A stretch of 49,762 nt of DNA, taken from assembly GCA_000277445.1 (NCBI GenBank), contig AJWJ01000122.1, forward strand, positions 1-49,762, read 5' to 3'. A model generated the notes under the pieces. That model had not been told where the DNA came from, did no database searches, and saw nothing but the letters and a program-made list of their open reading frames with translations. The first letter of the stretch is position 1. Every line of letters starts with the position of its first letter. The DNA comes from Polysphondylium violaceum (Eukaryota; Evosea; Eumycetozoa; Dictyosteliales; Dictyosteliaceae). The translations under genes were made by a program, and so were the position numbers. Shown piece after piece: positions 36,311 to 47,606 of the stretch.

Positions 36311-37953
36311 TCAATCAGAGTTTATAGAGAATTTTTTAATTAAAGATTCAGATTCATAATCCAAATATTCGGAACGAATCTTTCTTTTGGCTTTGTATCT
36401 TTGATAGAGATATCTTATGCCAACGATACTGAAATTGATGCCAACGGCAACAGCAGTTTTCCATTGAATGTCGTGGGGAGAGAAAACAATGATCAACACG
36501 GTAAACAACATGGGTGCAGCCATGAGGGGTAGGCCAAATGGTGATGTGACGGCTTTAAATGGTCTTTCGAGGTCTTTGTTGAAAAAGTAGAGTTTTAAAT
36601 AAGTCAAACACTCTGACATGGCCACAAAACCATAGATGGACATGTCGAGATTTAAAATCGATTGAAAGGGCATCAAAATTAGCAGAGCAACAATGGTGCC
36701 AACAAAGATGATTCCAACCCATGGTGTGCCTCTTTTGGGTGTGAGTTTGGAAAATATCTTGGGGATGTATCCTCTTGAGCTTAAACTATAGAGATTTCTA
36801 CTAACTGTACAAAGATTGCATTGGAATAGGCCAATCGAAGATGCCATACCACCAATACTCATAAATATATTTAACCATTCGCCACCGACCCGATAGGCAA
36901 TATCAGAGAATTGACCGTCTTGCCAATTCTCCCAATCTCTGTCGTATTGCATGCCCACAAGAATGGGTAAAATATAGCTTATCGATGTGATCAACAACAC
37001 AATGATGACTGCCAAGGGATAATTTCTTTTGGCGTTTTTCACCTCACCTGCAATCTGACCTCCCGCATCAATACCACACGATGACCATGCAACAGTGACA
37101 ATTAACGTCCCCATTTGTAACTCTTGTCTGCCTTTAAATCCTCCTTCGCCGCTGAGAATCTCTTTCAACTTTACATGCCATAGACCAATGCAGACCAAAA
37201 TAACAAATGGTAGTAATAGAATAACAGACAGCACCGTGCTGAAATTACCAACCTGTTCAGCACCCCAAATATTGACCAACACAATGAGAATGATGATTAC
37301 CAATGCTAATATATAACTGGTCTCTAATTGGTTAGCAATTTGGCCTCCCCATTTCGAGTGTTCATACCTTGTGCCTGTAAAAAGGGTTGCTAGATAAGTG
37401 ACAAATAAAACTGGATATAAACTAAGATCAACTGTTGCTGCAAAAAAACTAAATAAACCTACACTAAATGATACATGTTCTCCAAATGCTTTTTCTGCCC
37501 ACTATATATTTATAATTAATAACCATACACATATCTCTTTTATAATCAATGATAGTATTACATACAATTGAACAACCACCATTTTTACCAACAAGACTTG
37601 CCAACTCTGCTGTAATCATACCGATAGGATAACCCCAAAGGAATGGCACTAATATAAAAGTTAATAACACATATACAGGTGGACCACTAGCAATGGCACC
37701 TTCAATACCAAATGGACCACCAGATGATGCAAAATAAAGAATAGCAATCAATGGTAATAATCCCAATACTCTTGGTGGTTCATTGTTGGTTACTAAATAA
37801 TAGTGGTTTAGGATAAATAAGAGGTGTCAGTATAAGGTATACTATATCGCTCTATTGAAGTTGATATTTACCATCATCAGGATTTGGTGTTTCACCAGAG
37901 ATTGTAATTTGTTGATGATCAACATTTGAATCGTTTGATGAAAGTAAACTCAT
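36311..37953 (-). CDS. amino-acid/polyamine permease (APC superfamily, LAT/PUT-like)
   Basis: Three exons (37953-37872, 37792-37566, 37501-36311) give 499 residues with about twelve hydrophobic helices. The first helix carries ASSGGPFGIEGAI, the signature seen in plant polyamine-uptake transporters and related LAT permeases. Helix 6 contains VAWSSCGIDAGGQIAGEV followed by KNAKRNYPLAV. RNLYSLSSRGYIPKIFSKL and TPKRGTPWVGI are conserved loop motifs of APC permeases. It probably imports polyamines or cationic/neutral amino acids at the plasma membrane or an endosomal membrane; substrate choice cannot be read from the sequence. A short polar N-terminus (exon 1) precedes the transport core. The gene ends convergently with rab6. 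Confidence 0.92.
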
Positions 37954-38509
37954 TTGTCACCTTTATGTTTTTATAGATATAGATATATCTTTTCAAATAT
38001 TTAGTAACGGAGAGCTTAAAATATACTAAATGGGATGATACTAGATCTTATGTTGATTTATTAAATGCTAGGTAATCTTATCGTAATACCTCTTAGTGGT
38101 CTTGAAAAAACAACTACTATGTTTTGCATGCGTTTGTCGGATTTGACAACAAAGCACCCCTGGGATATAAAAAAAAAAATAAAAAAAAATCATTGGGAAA
38201 GAAGATGATGTAATTTATTGAAATTTATTTATTTTTAATTTTTTTTTATTTCACGAAATTTTAACACTTTTTCCGAGGTCGGCCTCAACTGCCCCCGCCC
38301 TAGGATCTTTTTTTATGCAAAACATTTTAGATATTTTCAAACATTTTTAATTTTTCAAGAACTGAGTTCATAACATAATAAAAATAACAAATAATAGATT
38401 GATTTTATAAAAAGGAAGGGTTTATTTACTTTTGTGTAAAATAAATGAAGCAATTGCATATGATATAGATAATTAATTAGCCAATAATAAAAGAAAAGGA
38501 TTAAAACAT
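37954..38509. other. spacer upstream of permease with inverted-repeat-bounded GC island
   Basis: This 556-bp spacer holds a 207-bp segment bounded by exact 11-base inverted repeats, ATGTTTTGCAT (38119-38129) and ATGCAAAACAT (38315-38325). Inside are a TTGTC/GACAA hairpin near 38134 and a GC-rich block 38270-38304 (CCGAGGTCGGCCTCAACTGC and CCCCGCCCTAGG) that contains GAGG/CCTC pairing. This is very unlike the surrounding DNA and may be a miniature inverted-repeat element, an RNA gene or a regulatory cluster. No protein frame fits it. Confidence 0.45.
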
Positions 38510-39926
38510 TTAATCTTTAAATTCATTTAATACCCAAACATCATCAACTTTTGTAAAATGAATTGGTTTCCAGTGTTCACCTTTTTGTTTTCTTTCAGCA
38601 GCCAATTTTCTTTGGGCCTCTTCGACCTTTGTTTTCTCTACAGTTATATTTCTACTCACACCAGAATCACCTGCCTCAATGACACCCTTCCAAACGACGG
38701 TAGAGTGGGTTGATGGCAATTCTTGAGGCAAGACGAGAGAGTTGATTTCTTTGGGTCTGGAAAAGAATGGTTTTGATTCGTTGGTCTTTATATTGGTGAT
38801 CTTCATATCTCCACTCCATTGACCCTTGATTTTATATAGTTTTTCTTTGCCCTTGTAGACAGTGCCGTCAATGCTGTTGTAGCTGCCGCCCAACAATGGT
38901 TTGGCATTATAGTTGATCTTGATTCTATAGTCGTGTTTATTTGAGGTGATGATTGCCTTGCCGCAGTATTCACTGAAACCTCTAAACACTCTGATGGCCA
39001 TATAGGGAATGGAGCTGGTGATCACTTCATCGTGTTTGTCGAGATGAATGATGGATTCACCTTCAAATGTTAATTTTACATAGGTGCCCATGAATTGACT
39101 CTTTACTGGATGGAAATAAGTGACACGTACTCCTTTTTCCTTATTATAAACACATGAACATGAAATGGGTGGATGATGAGAGATTTGTTCTGAAAAGAAA
39201 TAGTTGTTTGTATCTTGATGTTGATCATCTTGTTTAAATTCTACTTTAGCTTGATAAGTTTCACCTAAAACTGGGTTTAATGGTTTTCTAGTTGTCTATA
39301 ATAGATATCTGTTAATACGTTGTATATATTATGAAAGAGAATGAATTTAGAAACATACGTCTTCAATTTCACGTGATGTAGTTGTAAAGTATCTTAAAAC
39401 TTGTAAAAATCTTTCTAAATCATCATCAATACCATTAGCACTATTTATATTTAGTTGTGATTGTTAATATCAATGTTTTTAGATGAGATTAGATTAGATA
39501 TAGACTGGATATATACCTTAATAAAACATTGAAATGAGTAGAATAATTCTCTGCAAAATATGATAAAGCAGATTTTGGCAAGATAAAAGAACCAGGAATT
39601 GGTGTATTTGTTAAATCCTAAAAGAAAGAAAGAAAAGAATAGATTAGAATACTATTACACCCAACAACAATAACAACAATACATACAGCACCAAATGAAA
39701 GTTTTTTAATTAATCTACCAATAGTTGAAAGTCTTGAAAAAGTAGAACCATTGTCAGCATCATCAATTTCATTAATTTCACTTTGACTTAGATAAACAAC
39801 GTTTTCAGTGTTGGAATCAACAGTGGTTGCAGAAGGTGTTGGATCATATCCATTCTTTTTTTGAGCTTCATCAACCATACTCTTTTCTTCAAGGTCCAAT
39901 TGTTGTAATTTCTTTGTTTTACCCAT
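38510..39926 (-). CDS. oxysterol-binding protein-related protein (short ORP)
   Basis: Four exons (39926-39687, 39617-39517, 39440-39359, 39295-38510) give 402 residues. The family fingerprint EQISHHPPISC is present, with LNPVLGETYQA upstream and KGQWSGDMKITN, SRPKEINSLVLP and AERKQKGEHWKPIHFTK downstream. It is a short ORP: only the sterol/PI4P-exchange domain, without PH or ankyrin parts. The lid segment lies in the short exons 1-2 (IGRLIKKLSFGADLTNTPIP, IPGSFILPKS). Such proteins move sterols or lipids between membranes at contact sites. Dictyostelium has a family of these (osb genes); I cannot assign which member this is. The N-terminal 60 residues are charged and likely disordered. Confidence 0.93.
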
Positions 39927-41085
39927 TTTATTTGTTAATATATGTGTTCCAAATTATTATTATTATTATAATTTGTTTGTTTATTGTTGTTGTTGTTGAT
40001 TTTTAAAGAGAAATTTAAAGTGTAAAGAACTTATATATGTATATATAAATATATATAAGTGAACAAGTGAATTAAAAATAAATCGTAATAGTAGCAGCAG
40101 CACACACTCACACAACCTATAACGTTTATAATGGTGAAGATAAATGTAATATTAATATCGGTATGTAAATGTCAATTTTATATATATATATATTGAAATT
40201 ATTAATAATTTAAAAGTAGACCACGCCACACCCACACACCCAAATAACCCAAAAAGATACACAGATGCACAGATACACAGATACACAGATACACTCACAC
40301 AGGGTTTGTTTTTGTCTCCTTGCCCCCCTAATTTTTAAAATTATAAGAGTCTATTTTGAGGAGGAAATGGTGGTAGAGCAAAGAGGGATAGATAGATTAA
40401 AGATGTGGAAAGGGGGTCAAGATGGTGTTGGATAGTGCGTGGGTGTTGAATTTTTTAATTTTAGAAAAGTGGTGGGTGGTGTTGTGGAACATTTTAAAAA
40501 TATAGGATGCTAAAAATAAATATAGATATCTACGTTATATATATTTAGAAGGAGAGAGGTTTGTGATTGTATTTGTATATCTATAATTATATAAAAATAT
40601 ATAAAGCTTTTTCAGCAAAAATAATGTGATATCAATCCACACAATATTTATGAAAATGAAAAAATAAAAATTAAATTAAAATTTTAAAATTCAAAAAAAC
40701 TAATCTTTTGCTGTTAGCCCATTTCTTTGCAAATGCCGACAAATCATAACTTTTTACTAAATATATCTACATTGACTTTTTTTTTTTTAAAAAAACTTAT
40801 CATCCTTGCAACTTCATCAACCCCACCCTTTCAAAATTACATGTTTTGAAATCAACCCCATCAACCATGACTACTTTTTTGGTCACATGTTTTTGTGCAG
40901 GATGGATCTTCATGATGTGAGAGTAATAAATTTATGTGGTTGGTTATTTTCACACACATCCAACCACCCCATTATTCCATTTAAAACTCAATACTGGAAA
41001 TAAGTTTGTGGTTAAATTTATTTATAGCTCTAGAAACAACCAAAACACCCCCATACCCACACCATAGCACATCCACACACTGCTA
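39927..41085. other. 1.16-kb spacer, OSBP promoter side and NAXE 3' side
   Basis: No gene found. A CA-rich block at 40219-40256 (CACGCCACACCCACACACCC) adjoins a tandem repeat of ACAGATAC (four units, 40261-40292, the first with one change). GT-rich boxes follow at about 40411-40490 (GGTGTTGGATAGTGCGTGGG, GGTGGGTGGTGTTGTGG). These resemble G-box-factor sites of developmental promoters. An ATGGTGAAG frame at 40131 ends in a good GTATGT donor, but I found no following exon. A 65-codon frame around 40806 has no coding features. Confidence 0.4.
40261..40292. repeat. 8-bp tandem repeat ACAGATAC x4
   Basis: Four head-to-tail units of ACAGATAC, the first reading ACAGATGC, directly after a CA-rich box. 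Seen directly in the sequence. It is likely slippage-derived and possibly variable between strains. Confidence 0.85.
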
Positions 41086-41955
41086 TTATAGTGAGCTTTG
41101 AGTTTTTGGTGATGATGATATAGATATATCAACATATTGATCACATCCTTTGTATTCTGGTAAAAGGTCTGTTAAATTTGTTTCTTTGATAAAGGCACGA
41201 GGTAAAAATCTACCACCGAGGTAATGGATGCCATAGTAGGTTTGGGTGCAGAGTTTGGGCGCAGCAAGTGATACTATGAGTTGAGGGACAAAGAGATTCT
41301 TGCCTTGAATCATACCCTTTTCAACATCCCATCCAGAGGGTACATCGATACTAGCGATTGGTGTACTAGTTTTACATAGTGATTCGATAATCTTGTCAAA
41401 AGGTGCTCTAATATCCCCTTTAAAACTATAGCCAAAGATTGAGTCAATAACTAAACTATAATCTTTTTCAATGTCATTTGGTAGTTCATCAATAAATTTA
41501 ATTTCTTCATTACGACATTGCAACACTAAATCCTAAATAAAGTTGTACATTATTAGTGCCATTGTTGGACGAAAAGCAATCCAACATCACTTACATGATA
41601 CAATTGTTTGTCTGTTCTTTTTGGATAAAATATGTCAACATTATAACCAAATTGAACTAAATGACGTGAACATACCAATCCATCACCACCATTGTCTGTG
41701 TAGAGTATTTTCCAGTGATATTTTTAATAGCTACTTGGTTTGAGAATAGATAGATAGATACTTACTTCCTGGGCCAACAATGGTTAGTACTTTTTTAGTT
41801 AATGATTGTTTTGGGTACACTTTAGATATTGCAGATGCACAACTAAGACCTGCCAACTCCATCAATTGAAAAGTCGAGAGCCCATACTTTGCCCCCATTA
41901 AAAGCTCATCCATTACAATGGATTCTTGTTGATTTAAATACTTTATTCCTTTCAT
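41086..41955 (-). CDS. naxe: NAD(P)H-hydrate epimerase (NAXE, YjeF N-terminal type)
   Basis: Three exons (41955-41766, 41695-41595, 41532-41086) give 245 residues. NAXE interconverts the R and S forms of damaged hydrated NAD(P)H so that the ATP-dependent dehydratase can repair it. Characteristic segments are [31 protein letters not shown] continuing across the first intron to [43 protein letters not shown] and VSLAAPK. The catalytic Asp lies in SIDVPSG. There is no obvious presequence, so a cytosolic form is most likely. The gene diverges from the TBC gene. Its repair partner NAXD is not in this window. Confidence 0.94.
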
Positions 41956-42953
41956 ATCTTTTTATCTTTTATATATCTATATTTATCTATGATGCAATAT
42001 TATTAATTTGATTTAATATCCAAATTGGATCCTTTTTTTTTGTTTTTTTTTTTTTTTTTTTTTTTCTCAATTCTTTGATTTTCACACTCGATTTAATAAT
42101 TGATCCTATGAGGTTTTTTTTGGTAATTAGAAGTATAAACAAAGGGGTAAACTCAAATTCCTTTGATATGGAAAGCCTGGTACCTAATTTAATATAATGT
42201 CGGGGAAAAATCTTATGAAAAAAAAAAAACGCTTCCCTGCTTTGCATTTTTTTCATTTTTCATTTTTTAATTTTTTTTTCATTTTTTATTTTTTCTTGTC
42301 TTTCTTGGCTATTGATTTTAAGCACAACAAACAACAACACACCACATCCCACATCCATTATCATAATATTATTTTTTTGTAACTTGTTTATATTATAAAA
42401 TTCTAAATATATTAGTAATTTGTTGAGTGTGGTTATTGTTGTATAAAATTTTCATTTCCCCAGTGTGTTGTGTATGGTAATAATATAGTTATAGAACCAC
42501 TACCACTACCACGCACGATACCCCCACACTCACTCATTCATATATCCATTGTGAATAGTAATATTACTTTTCCTTTTTCTATTTATTAAATTTTATTTGT
42601 ATTTATACACAATCATCATCTCTATCACAGACACATTCTCATCTATACTACTACCAGTATCACCACTATCACTACCTGTGTGCTTTAGATATTTATTAAT
42701 CTATTTTTATCATACACCCTGTTGCAGTGTAACATTAACAACAAAAACAAAAACAGTGTGTTTGTGGGTATAAATACAATACAATACAATCAACTTCCCC
42801 CACCACCCCTTTTTGTCATCAAACCAAAACAAATATATTTTTCATAAAACAAAAATTAGATTTGTTATTCATATTATTTATTAGTTGTAGTGTTGAGAGA
42901 CAAAGAGAGAAGGAATCAAATCATCATCTTTATCACATACTTGATCAATTATC
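41956..42953. other. divergent promoter region naxe / TBC gene
   Basis: About 1 kb. It starts with a poly-T region (42037-42064) and later becomes CA/CCC-rich: ACTACCACTACCACGCAC near 42500, CCCCCACACTCACTC near 42522-42535 and CCCCCACCACCCC near 42798-42810. These resemble CA-rich boxes of dictyostelid developmental promoters. Short Phe/Lys-rich frames here are homopolymer artefacts. No RNA gene seen. Confidence 0.45.
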
Positions 42954-44548
42954 ATGGAGCCATATATAAATAACGAAATGAATAACAGTAGTATCAACAA
43001 CAATAATACTACAACAACAGCAACCAGTGAAACCAATACAGCCAATACAGCCAATTCAACAAATAGTTCTGGATCTTATTCTTCTTATGTTGTAAATTGT
43101 TATCATGATTCGCCAAAGATTGTAAATTCACCAATGCCACAAACCTCATCATCAATAGCCTCACCATTACCATCAAATTATACAACTGCTAAAAGGAATA
43201 GTATATCAAATCTTGGCGATATATCTTTACCAAATAAAAGCAATAATAGTAATAGTAATAATTTATCAAATGAGGATAATTTGTCCTCAACATCTACACC
43301 AGAATGTAATAGTAATAATATAAACTCTCAATCAAATACAACAACAACTACAACAACCACAACATCAACAAATAATAAAAAAGAAGAACAAGAACAAGAA
43401 ATTGAATTAAAAGACGATGTTAAGGAAGAGAAAAAAGAAGAAGAAGTTGTAGAGGAATTTGTAATTATAAACAATGAATTTTATCACACTGGATTAGTAA
43501 TGTACGACAATTATGGATTTCTAGTTGATCAAGATCAAATCCAATTACACATTATCTATAAAGATAAATTTCAAAAAGAAGATATCATTAGAAAGAATCA
43601 CTGGATAGCATTTTTAGAAAAGAATCCATCAGCACTTCAACTGTTGGGTCATCCAGGATCACCCATGTCAAACAATACAGTGAAACCAGGTGACATTGGT
43701 GAACCATCCAATAAAACCTATAGACAAAATATACCAAAGAATTTCAAAGATCTCATGCGTAAAGGTATTCCATCAGAATATAGATCAGTCATTTGGTTGA
43801 GATCAAGTGGTGCTTTGGCAAGATTATCAGAGAATCCAGATGAGTATTACAATATCCTGGAGAAATATAAAGGAAAGAAATCAATTGCAACCAAACAGAT
43901 TCAAATGGACGTTGATCGTACTTTTCCCGATCATAAATTCCTCAATACAAAAGAGAAAATGGAAAGTTTAACAAATGTTTTAGTAGCCTATTCATGGAGA
44001 AATCGTAAGTATTCATTTAGAATATAAATATAGATATAAATCTAAAAATATTAATATCTAATCTCTGTATCTTCTATAGCAAAGGTTGGTTATTGTCAAT
44101 GTATGAATTTTATAGCAGGGTTTTTATTAATTTATATGAGTGAACATGAAGCCTATTGGACATTGTGTGCCATTATTGAAGAGCTATTGCCAACCGAATA
44201 CTTTACATCGACAATGATTGACTCTTCTGTTGATGTTAGATTTGTTTTTGAAGATTTAATGCAAAGAAAATTACCCAGACTCTACACCCATCTCACCTCG
44301 TTGAATCTTACTTTACCCCTAATTATCACCCAATGGTTCTTGTGTATTATGGCAACCACGACACCCACCGAAACTACCTTTAGAATTTGGGATGTATTTT
44401 TCAGTGAAGGTTCAAAAGTATTGTTTAGAGTCGCTTTATCGTTTTTCAAAATCAATGAAGAAAAGATTCTCTCTTGTAAAGATTATGTTACCGTTTATAA
44501 TTTAATCAAGGTAAATAGAGTTTATATAATAATAATAATAATAAAAAA

Positions 44549-44603
<55 letters not shown>

Positions 44604-44809
44604 TATCGTTTACTAATGTTATATATTTTCAATCTTAGAAAATTCCAAGTGGTATGTACGATGCAGATTTATTACTAGACGTTTGTTTTAATGGTTTGGG
44701 CTCTTTTCCAATGAAAAATATCTTGCAAAAGAGAAAAGATAGTAAAGTAGTTGTTACTTCAGAGTATTTGGAATTTCAAAGAAGGAAACAAGGTTTAGAT
44801 AAAGAATAA
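42954..44809 (+). CDS. TBC-domain RabGAP
   Basis: Three exons (42954-44004, 44080-44510, 44639-44809) give 550 residues. The first 170 residues are Asn/Ser/Thr- and Glu-rich. The TBC domain starts at LMRKGIPSEYRSVIW and contains IQMDVDRTFPDH, with the catalytic Arg finger, and GYCQCMNFIAGFLLIYM, with the Gln finger; the Gly normally following the Gln is Cys here. FRIWDVFFSEGSKVLFRVAL is the conserved late TBC helix. TBC proteins stimulate GTP hydrolysis by Rab GTPases using both fingers, so activity is expected. The target Rab is unknown. The second intron (44511-44638) is largely an ATA/TAA repeat. Confidence 0.93.
44537..44603. repeat. trinucleotide (AAT)n microsatellite in intron
   Basis: A nearly pure AAT/ATA trinucleotide run inside the second intron of the TBC gene. 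If read through it would code for poly-Ile, but the flanking GTAAAT donor and CTTAG acceptor show that it is intronic. It is likely length-variable between strains. Confidence 0.85.
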
Positions 44810-44947
44810 ATTATCTATTTTTTACTGTTACTATTACTATCATATGATTTTTTTTTTTTTTTAACTAAATCTCATCTTGATTTTTTTTTATTGAAAACTA
44901 TGTGGTATCAAAAAAAAAAAAAAACAACACTCCGCATACAAAGAACA

Positions 44948-45106
44948 CTAAAGTCTATCTCCAATTTTGAGGAATGCAATTAAAAGAATGATCAAATGAT
45001 CAGAAACTTGTGAGGCTTCAAAAAGGTATAGATCTGGTTCATCTTCACAGATTGAAAAATTCAGAAAGTAAAAAAAAAAAAATAAATCAAAAAAAAATAA
45101 ATTCAT
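44948..45106 (-). CDS. possible 52-codon small protein (uncertain)
   Basis: A minus-strand frame opens at ATG 45106 and ends at TAG 44948. Its first 18 residues are Phe-rich because they read poly-T runs. The last 33, CEDEPDLYLFEASQVSDHLI to a hydrophobic helix and KIGDRL, have mixed, gene-like codons and markedly more G+C than the flanks. It could be a micro-protein, the last exon of an unseen gene, or chance. I recognise no family. It sits antisense in the spacer before tom1. Confidence 0.25.
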   Translation of the reverse strand: MNLFFFDLFFFFYFLNFSICEDEPDLYLFEASQVSDHLIILLIAFLKIGDRL

Positions 45107-45309
45107 ACAAATTAATTACTTTTTAACCCCCTTTTCCACACACTTCGCACAACAACACACTAATTTCTTTTGTTTGGTTTCTTCTTTTTTTTTTTTATTT
45201 CATTTATTATTCTTTTTTTTTCTATCTTTTCTATTTTTGTACATTTATCTTTTCTATCTATTGTGCTACAACTACATAATAATTAATTGATAGGGCTTAA
45301 CCTTTTAGA

Positions 45310-45345
45310 ATCAATATAATCAATATAATCAATATAATCAATATA
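45310..45345. repeat. 9-bp tandem repeat ATCAATATA x4
   Basis: Four exact head-to-tail copies of ATCAATATA, 40 bp before the tom1 start codon, so within its core promoter or 5' leader. Seen directly. Confidence 0.85.
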
Positions 45346-45384
45346 TATATCATCTAAATAACAATAATAACAACAACAATAAGA

Positions 45385-47419
45385 ATGACAAACGCTGTTG
45401 AACTAGTAGATAAAGCTACCAGTGAGTATCTCATTCAGCTTGACTGGACAATTGCTTTACAAATATGTGACATGTTAAATAAAGACTCTATTCAGTAAGT
45501 ATTTGTAGAATTGTTGTATTATCTCACATCATCAAGATACATAGACATATACCAACACAACAACAAAATTTATTTAGTGCAAGAGGAGTCATTAGACAAA
45601 TTTTAAAGAGATTCAAAGAAAGATCAAGAGTTATCCTCTTGGCATTGGAATTATCAGATTGTTTATTACAAAATTGTCAATGTACTCATATTTATTTTGC
45701 TGAAAGAACTTTTCAAACTGAAATGGCTCGATTAATTATGAATAAAAAAGTATGTAATAACAATGTATAGATATCTTTTGATATAGATTATATATTAATA
45801 GTAATAATAACAATATTATAGTCAAAAGAACCAGTTAAAGATAAAGCATTAGAGCTTGTTGATAGATGGGGAAAAGCTTTTGAAAGAAGATCCGATTTAT
45901 CTGGTTTTTATGATACCTATTCATTTATTTCTCGTTCTGGTTACAGATTCCCACCAAGAAGACCAGATGCTCCAGTTATTAATTTTAATAATCCTCCTTC
46001 TTCACAAAGTAAATATACATACAGATATATATAATAATAATTATATGATATTAATAATAATATAAACAAATATCATTAGGAAAACCAAGTAATGGTTCAA
46101 TGAATAATTTTTCATCAACTACGAGTAGCGGTGGCAGTGGTAGTAGTCATCAACCACCAACAAATCAAGAAATCTCTTCTATTAAAGGTAGTGTTTCTGT
46201 ATTTAGTGAAATGATTTCATTTTTAAATATTGAAGACGAAGATCCAAGTGAAAATGATTTAATCAAAGAATTACTCGAAGCTTGTAAAAAGTCACAAGCT
46301 AGAATCAAGGAAATGATTGAAAGTGGCACCACTTCTGAGAGAGATTTGGGTTCACTCTTAACCTTGAATGATGAAGTAAACCGTGCCTTAAATGATTATG
46401 AAGCTTGTCTTAAAAAGAGAAATGCTTTTGTAATGAATGGTTATAAACCTGTACAACAACCTCCACAACAAGTTCATTATCAAAATAATAATAATAACAA
46501 TAGCAACAATATGAGACCAAACAATAATAATAACAATAGTATATTATCAAAACATAAAGAATTGGAAGAAATTGATTTCTTTGCAGCTCCAGATGGTGTA
46601 AATCCATTTGCACTTCAACCTTATCAACCTCAACCACAACAACAACAACAACAACAACAAAACCCTATGATGATGAATAATCAACAACAGAATGGCTTTA
46701 ACCCATTTGCACCACAACCACAGCAACAACAACAACAATTTAATTCATTCCAACCACAACCACAACAACAACAAAGACCTTCAGATGACTTTGACTTGTT
46801 AATATCTAATAGACAAAGCACACAAAATCCATTTTCATACAATAATAATGGTAATGGCAATGGTGCTCTTCCTGCCACTGCAAAATCTTTACCACAACAA
46901 AACTTCAACAATAGACCATTTAACCCAAATACCCAAACCTTACCAAGTGCCCCACCTATATTTAATTCTCCACCAAATAATCCATTTACAAACAACAACA
47001 ACAATAACTCAAGTCCAACTAGTAATAACAATATGTTTGCCAATAACAATAACAACAACAATAACTTAAGTCCAAATAATAATAATGCACTTAGTTTAAA
47101 TAATAGACCATTCCCAAATTACAATGCCATTAGAAATGATGATCCATTTAGTGGCGGTGGTGGTGGCGGTTTTAATAACAATCAACAACAAAATATGAAT
47201 CCATATGGATTTAATCCACAACAACAACAACAACAACAACAAAACCAGCCAATGATGTATAATCCAATGATGCAACAACAAATGCAACAACAACAAATGA
47301 TGAATCCTCAACAACAACAAAATCAAAACTATTCACATTTTACTCAATATGTACCAAATCCAAACCAACCATATGGTATGAATAATAATCAAAATCAACC
47401 AACTACTAAGCTATGGTAA
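45385..47419 (+). CDS. tom1: Tom1-like VHS-GAT adaptor protein
   Basis: Four exons (45385-45494, 45578-45749, 45822-46008, 46080-47419) give 602 residues. The VHS domain (about 1-140) begins LVDKATSEYLIQLDWTIALQ and includes ILKRFKERSRVILLALELSD and VDRWGKAFERR. A GAT domain (about 185-300) contains LIKELLEACKKSQARIKEMI and DLGSLLTLNDEVNRALNDYE. Both bind ubiquitin in Tom1 proteins, which sort ubiquitinated cargo at endosomes as part of an ESCRT-0-like machinery. The Gln/Asn-rich tail carries four NPF motifs (VNPFAL, FNPFAP, QNPFSY, NNPFTN), for EH-domain proteins such as Eps15, one DPF, and a clathrin-box-like DLLIS. Poly-Gln and poly-Asn runs make the tail length variable. Confidence 0.94.
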
Positions 47420-47606
47420 AACTTGATCTTTTATAGATAAATAATATTAATAACTATAATAACTATAATAATAAATAACATTGTAAAATATATTTAGAAA
47501 TAATATATACATATTTATTTATTTATTTTTTATATTTAATATTAAATTTAATAAGAAAGAAAAGAATAGAAAAGGAAAAAAATAACATGTGTTTAAATAC
47601 TAAACT

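Larger units (their letters stand above)
44810..45384. other. spacer between TBC and tom1 genes
   Basis: This 575-bp spacer contains a possible small minus-strand frame (44948-45106, listed separately), several poly-T/poly-A runs, and a 9-bp tandem repeat ATCAATATA x4 at 45310-45345 just upstream of tom1. The remainder is A+T-rich promoter-like DNA. Confidence 0.5.

Noticed and set aside
40131-40165. ATGGTGAAGATAAATG frame ending in a GTATGT donor
   Set aside because: No acceptor leads to a coding exon before the next gene on the opposite strand.
40806-41003. 65-codon frame with His/Phe-rich product
   Set aside because: No start context, no motif; composition is that of CA-rich spacer.
46410-47326. 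Long Leu/Ile-rich frames antisense to tom1
   Set aside because: They mirror the poly-Gln/poly-Asn codons of the tom1 tail.
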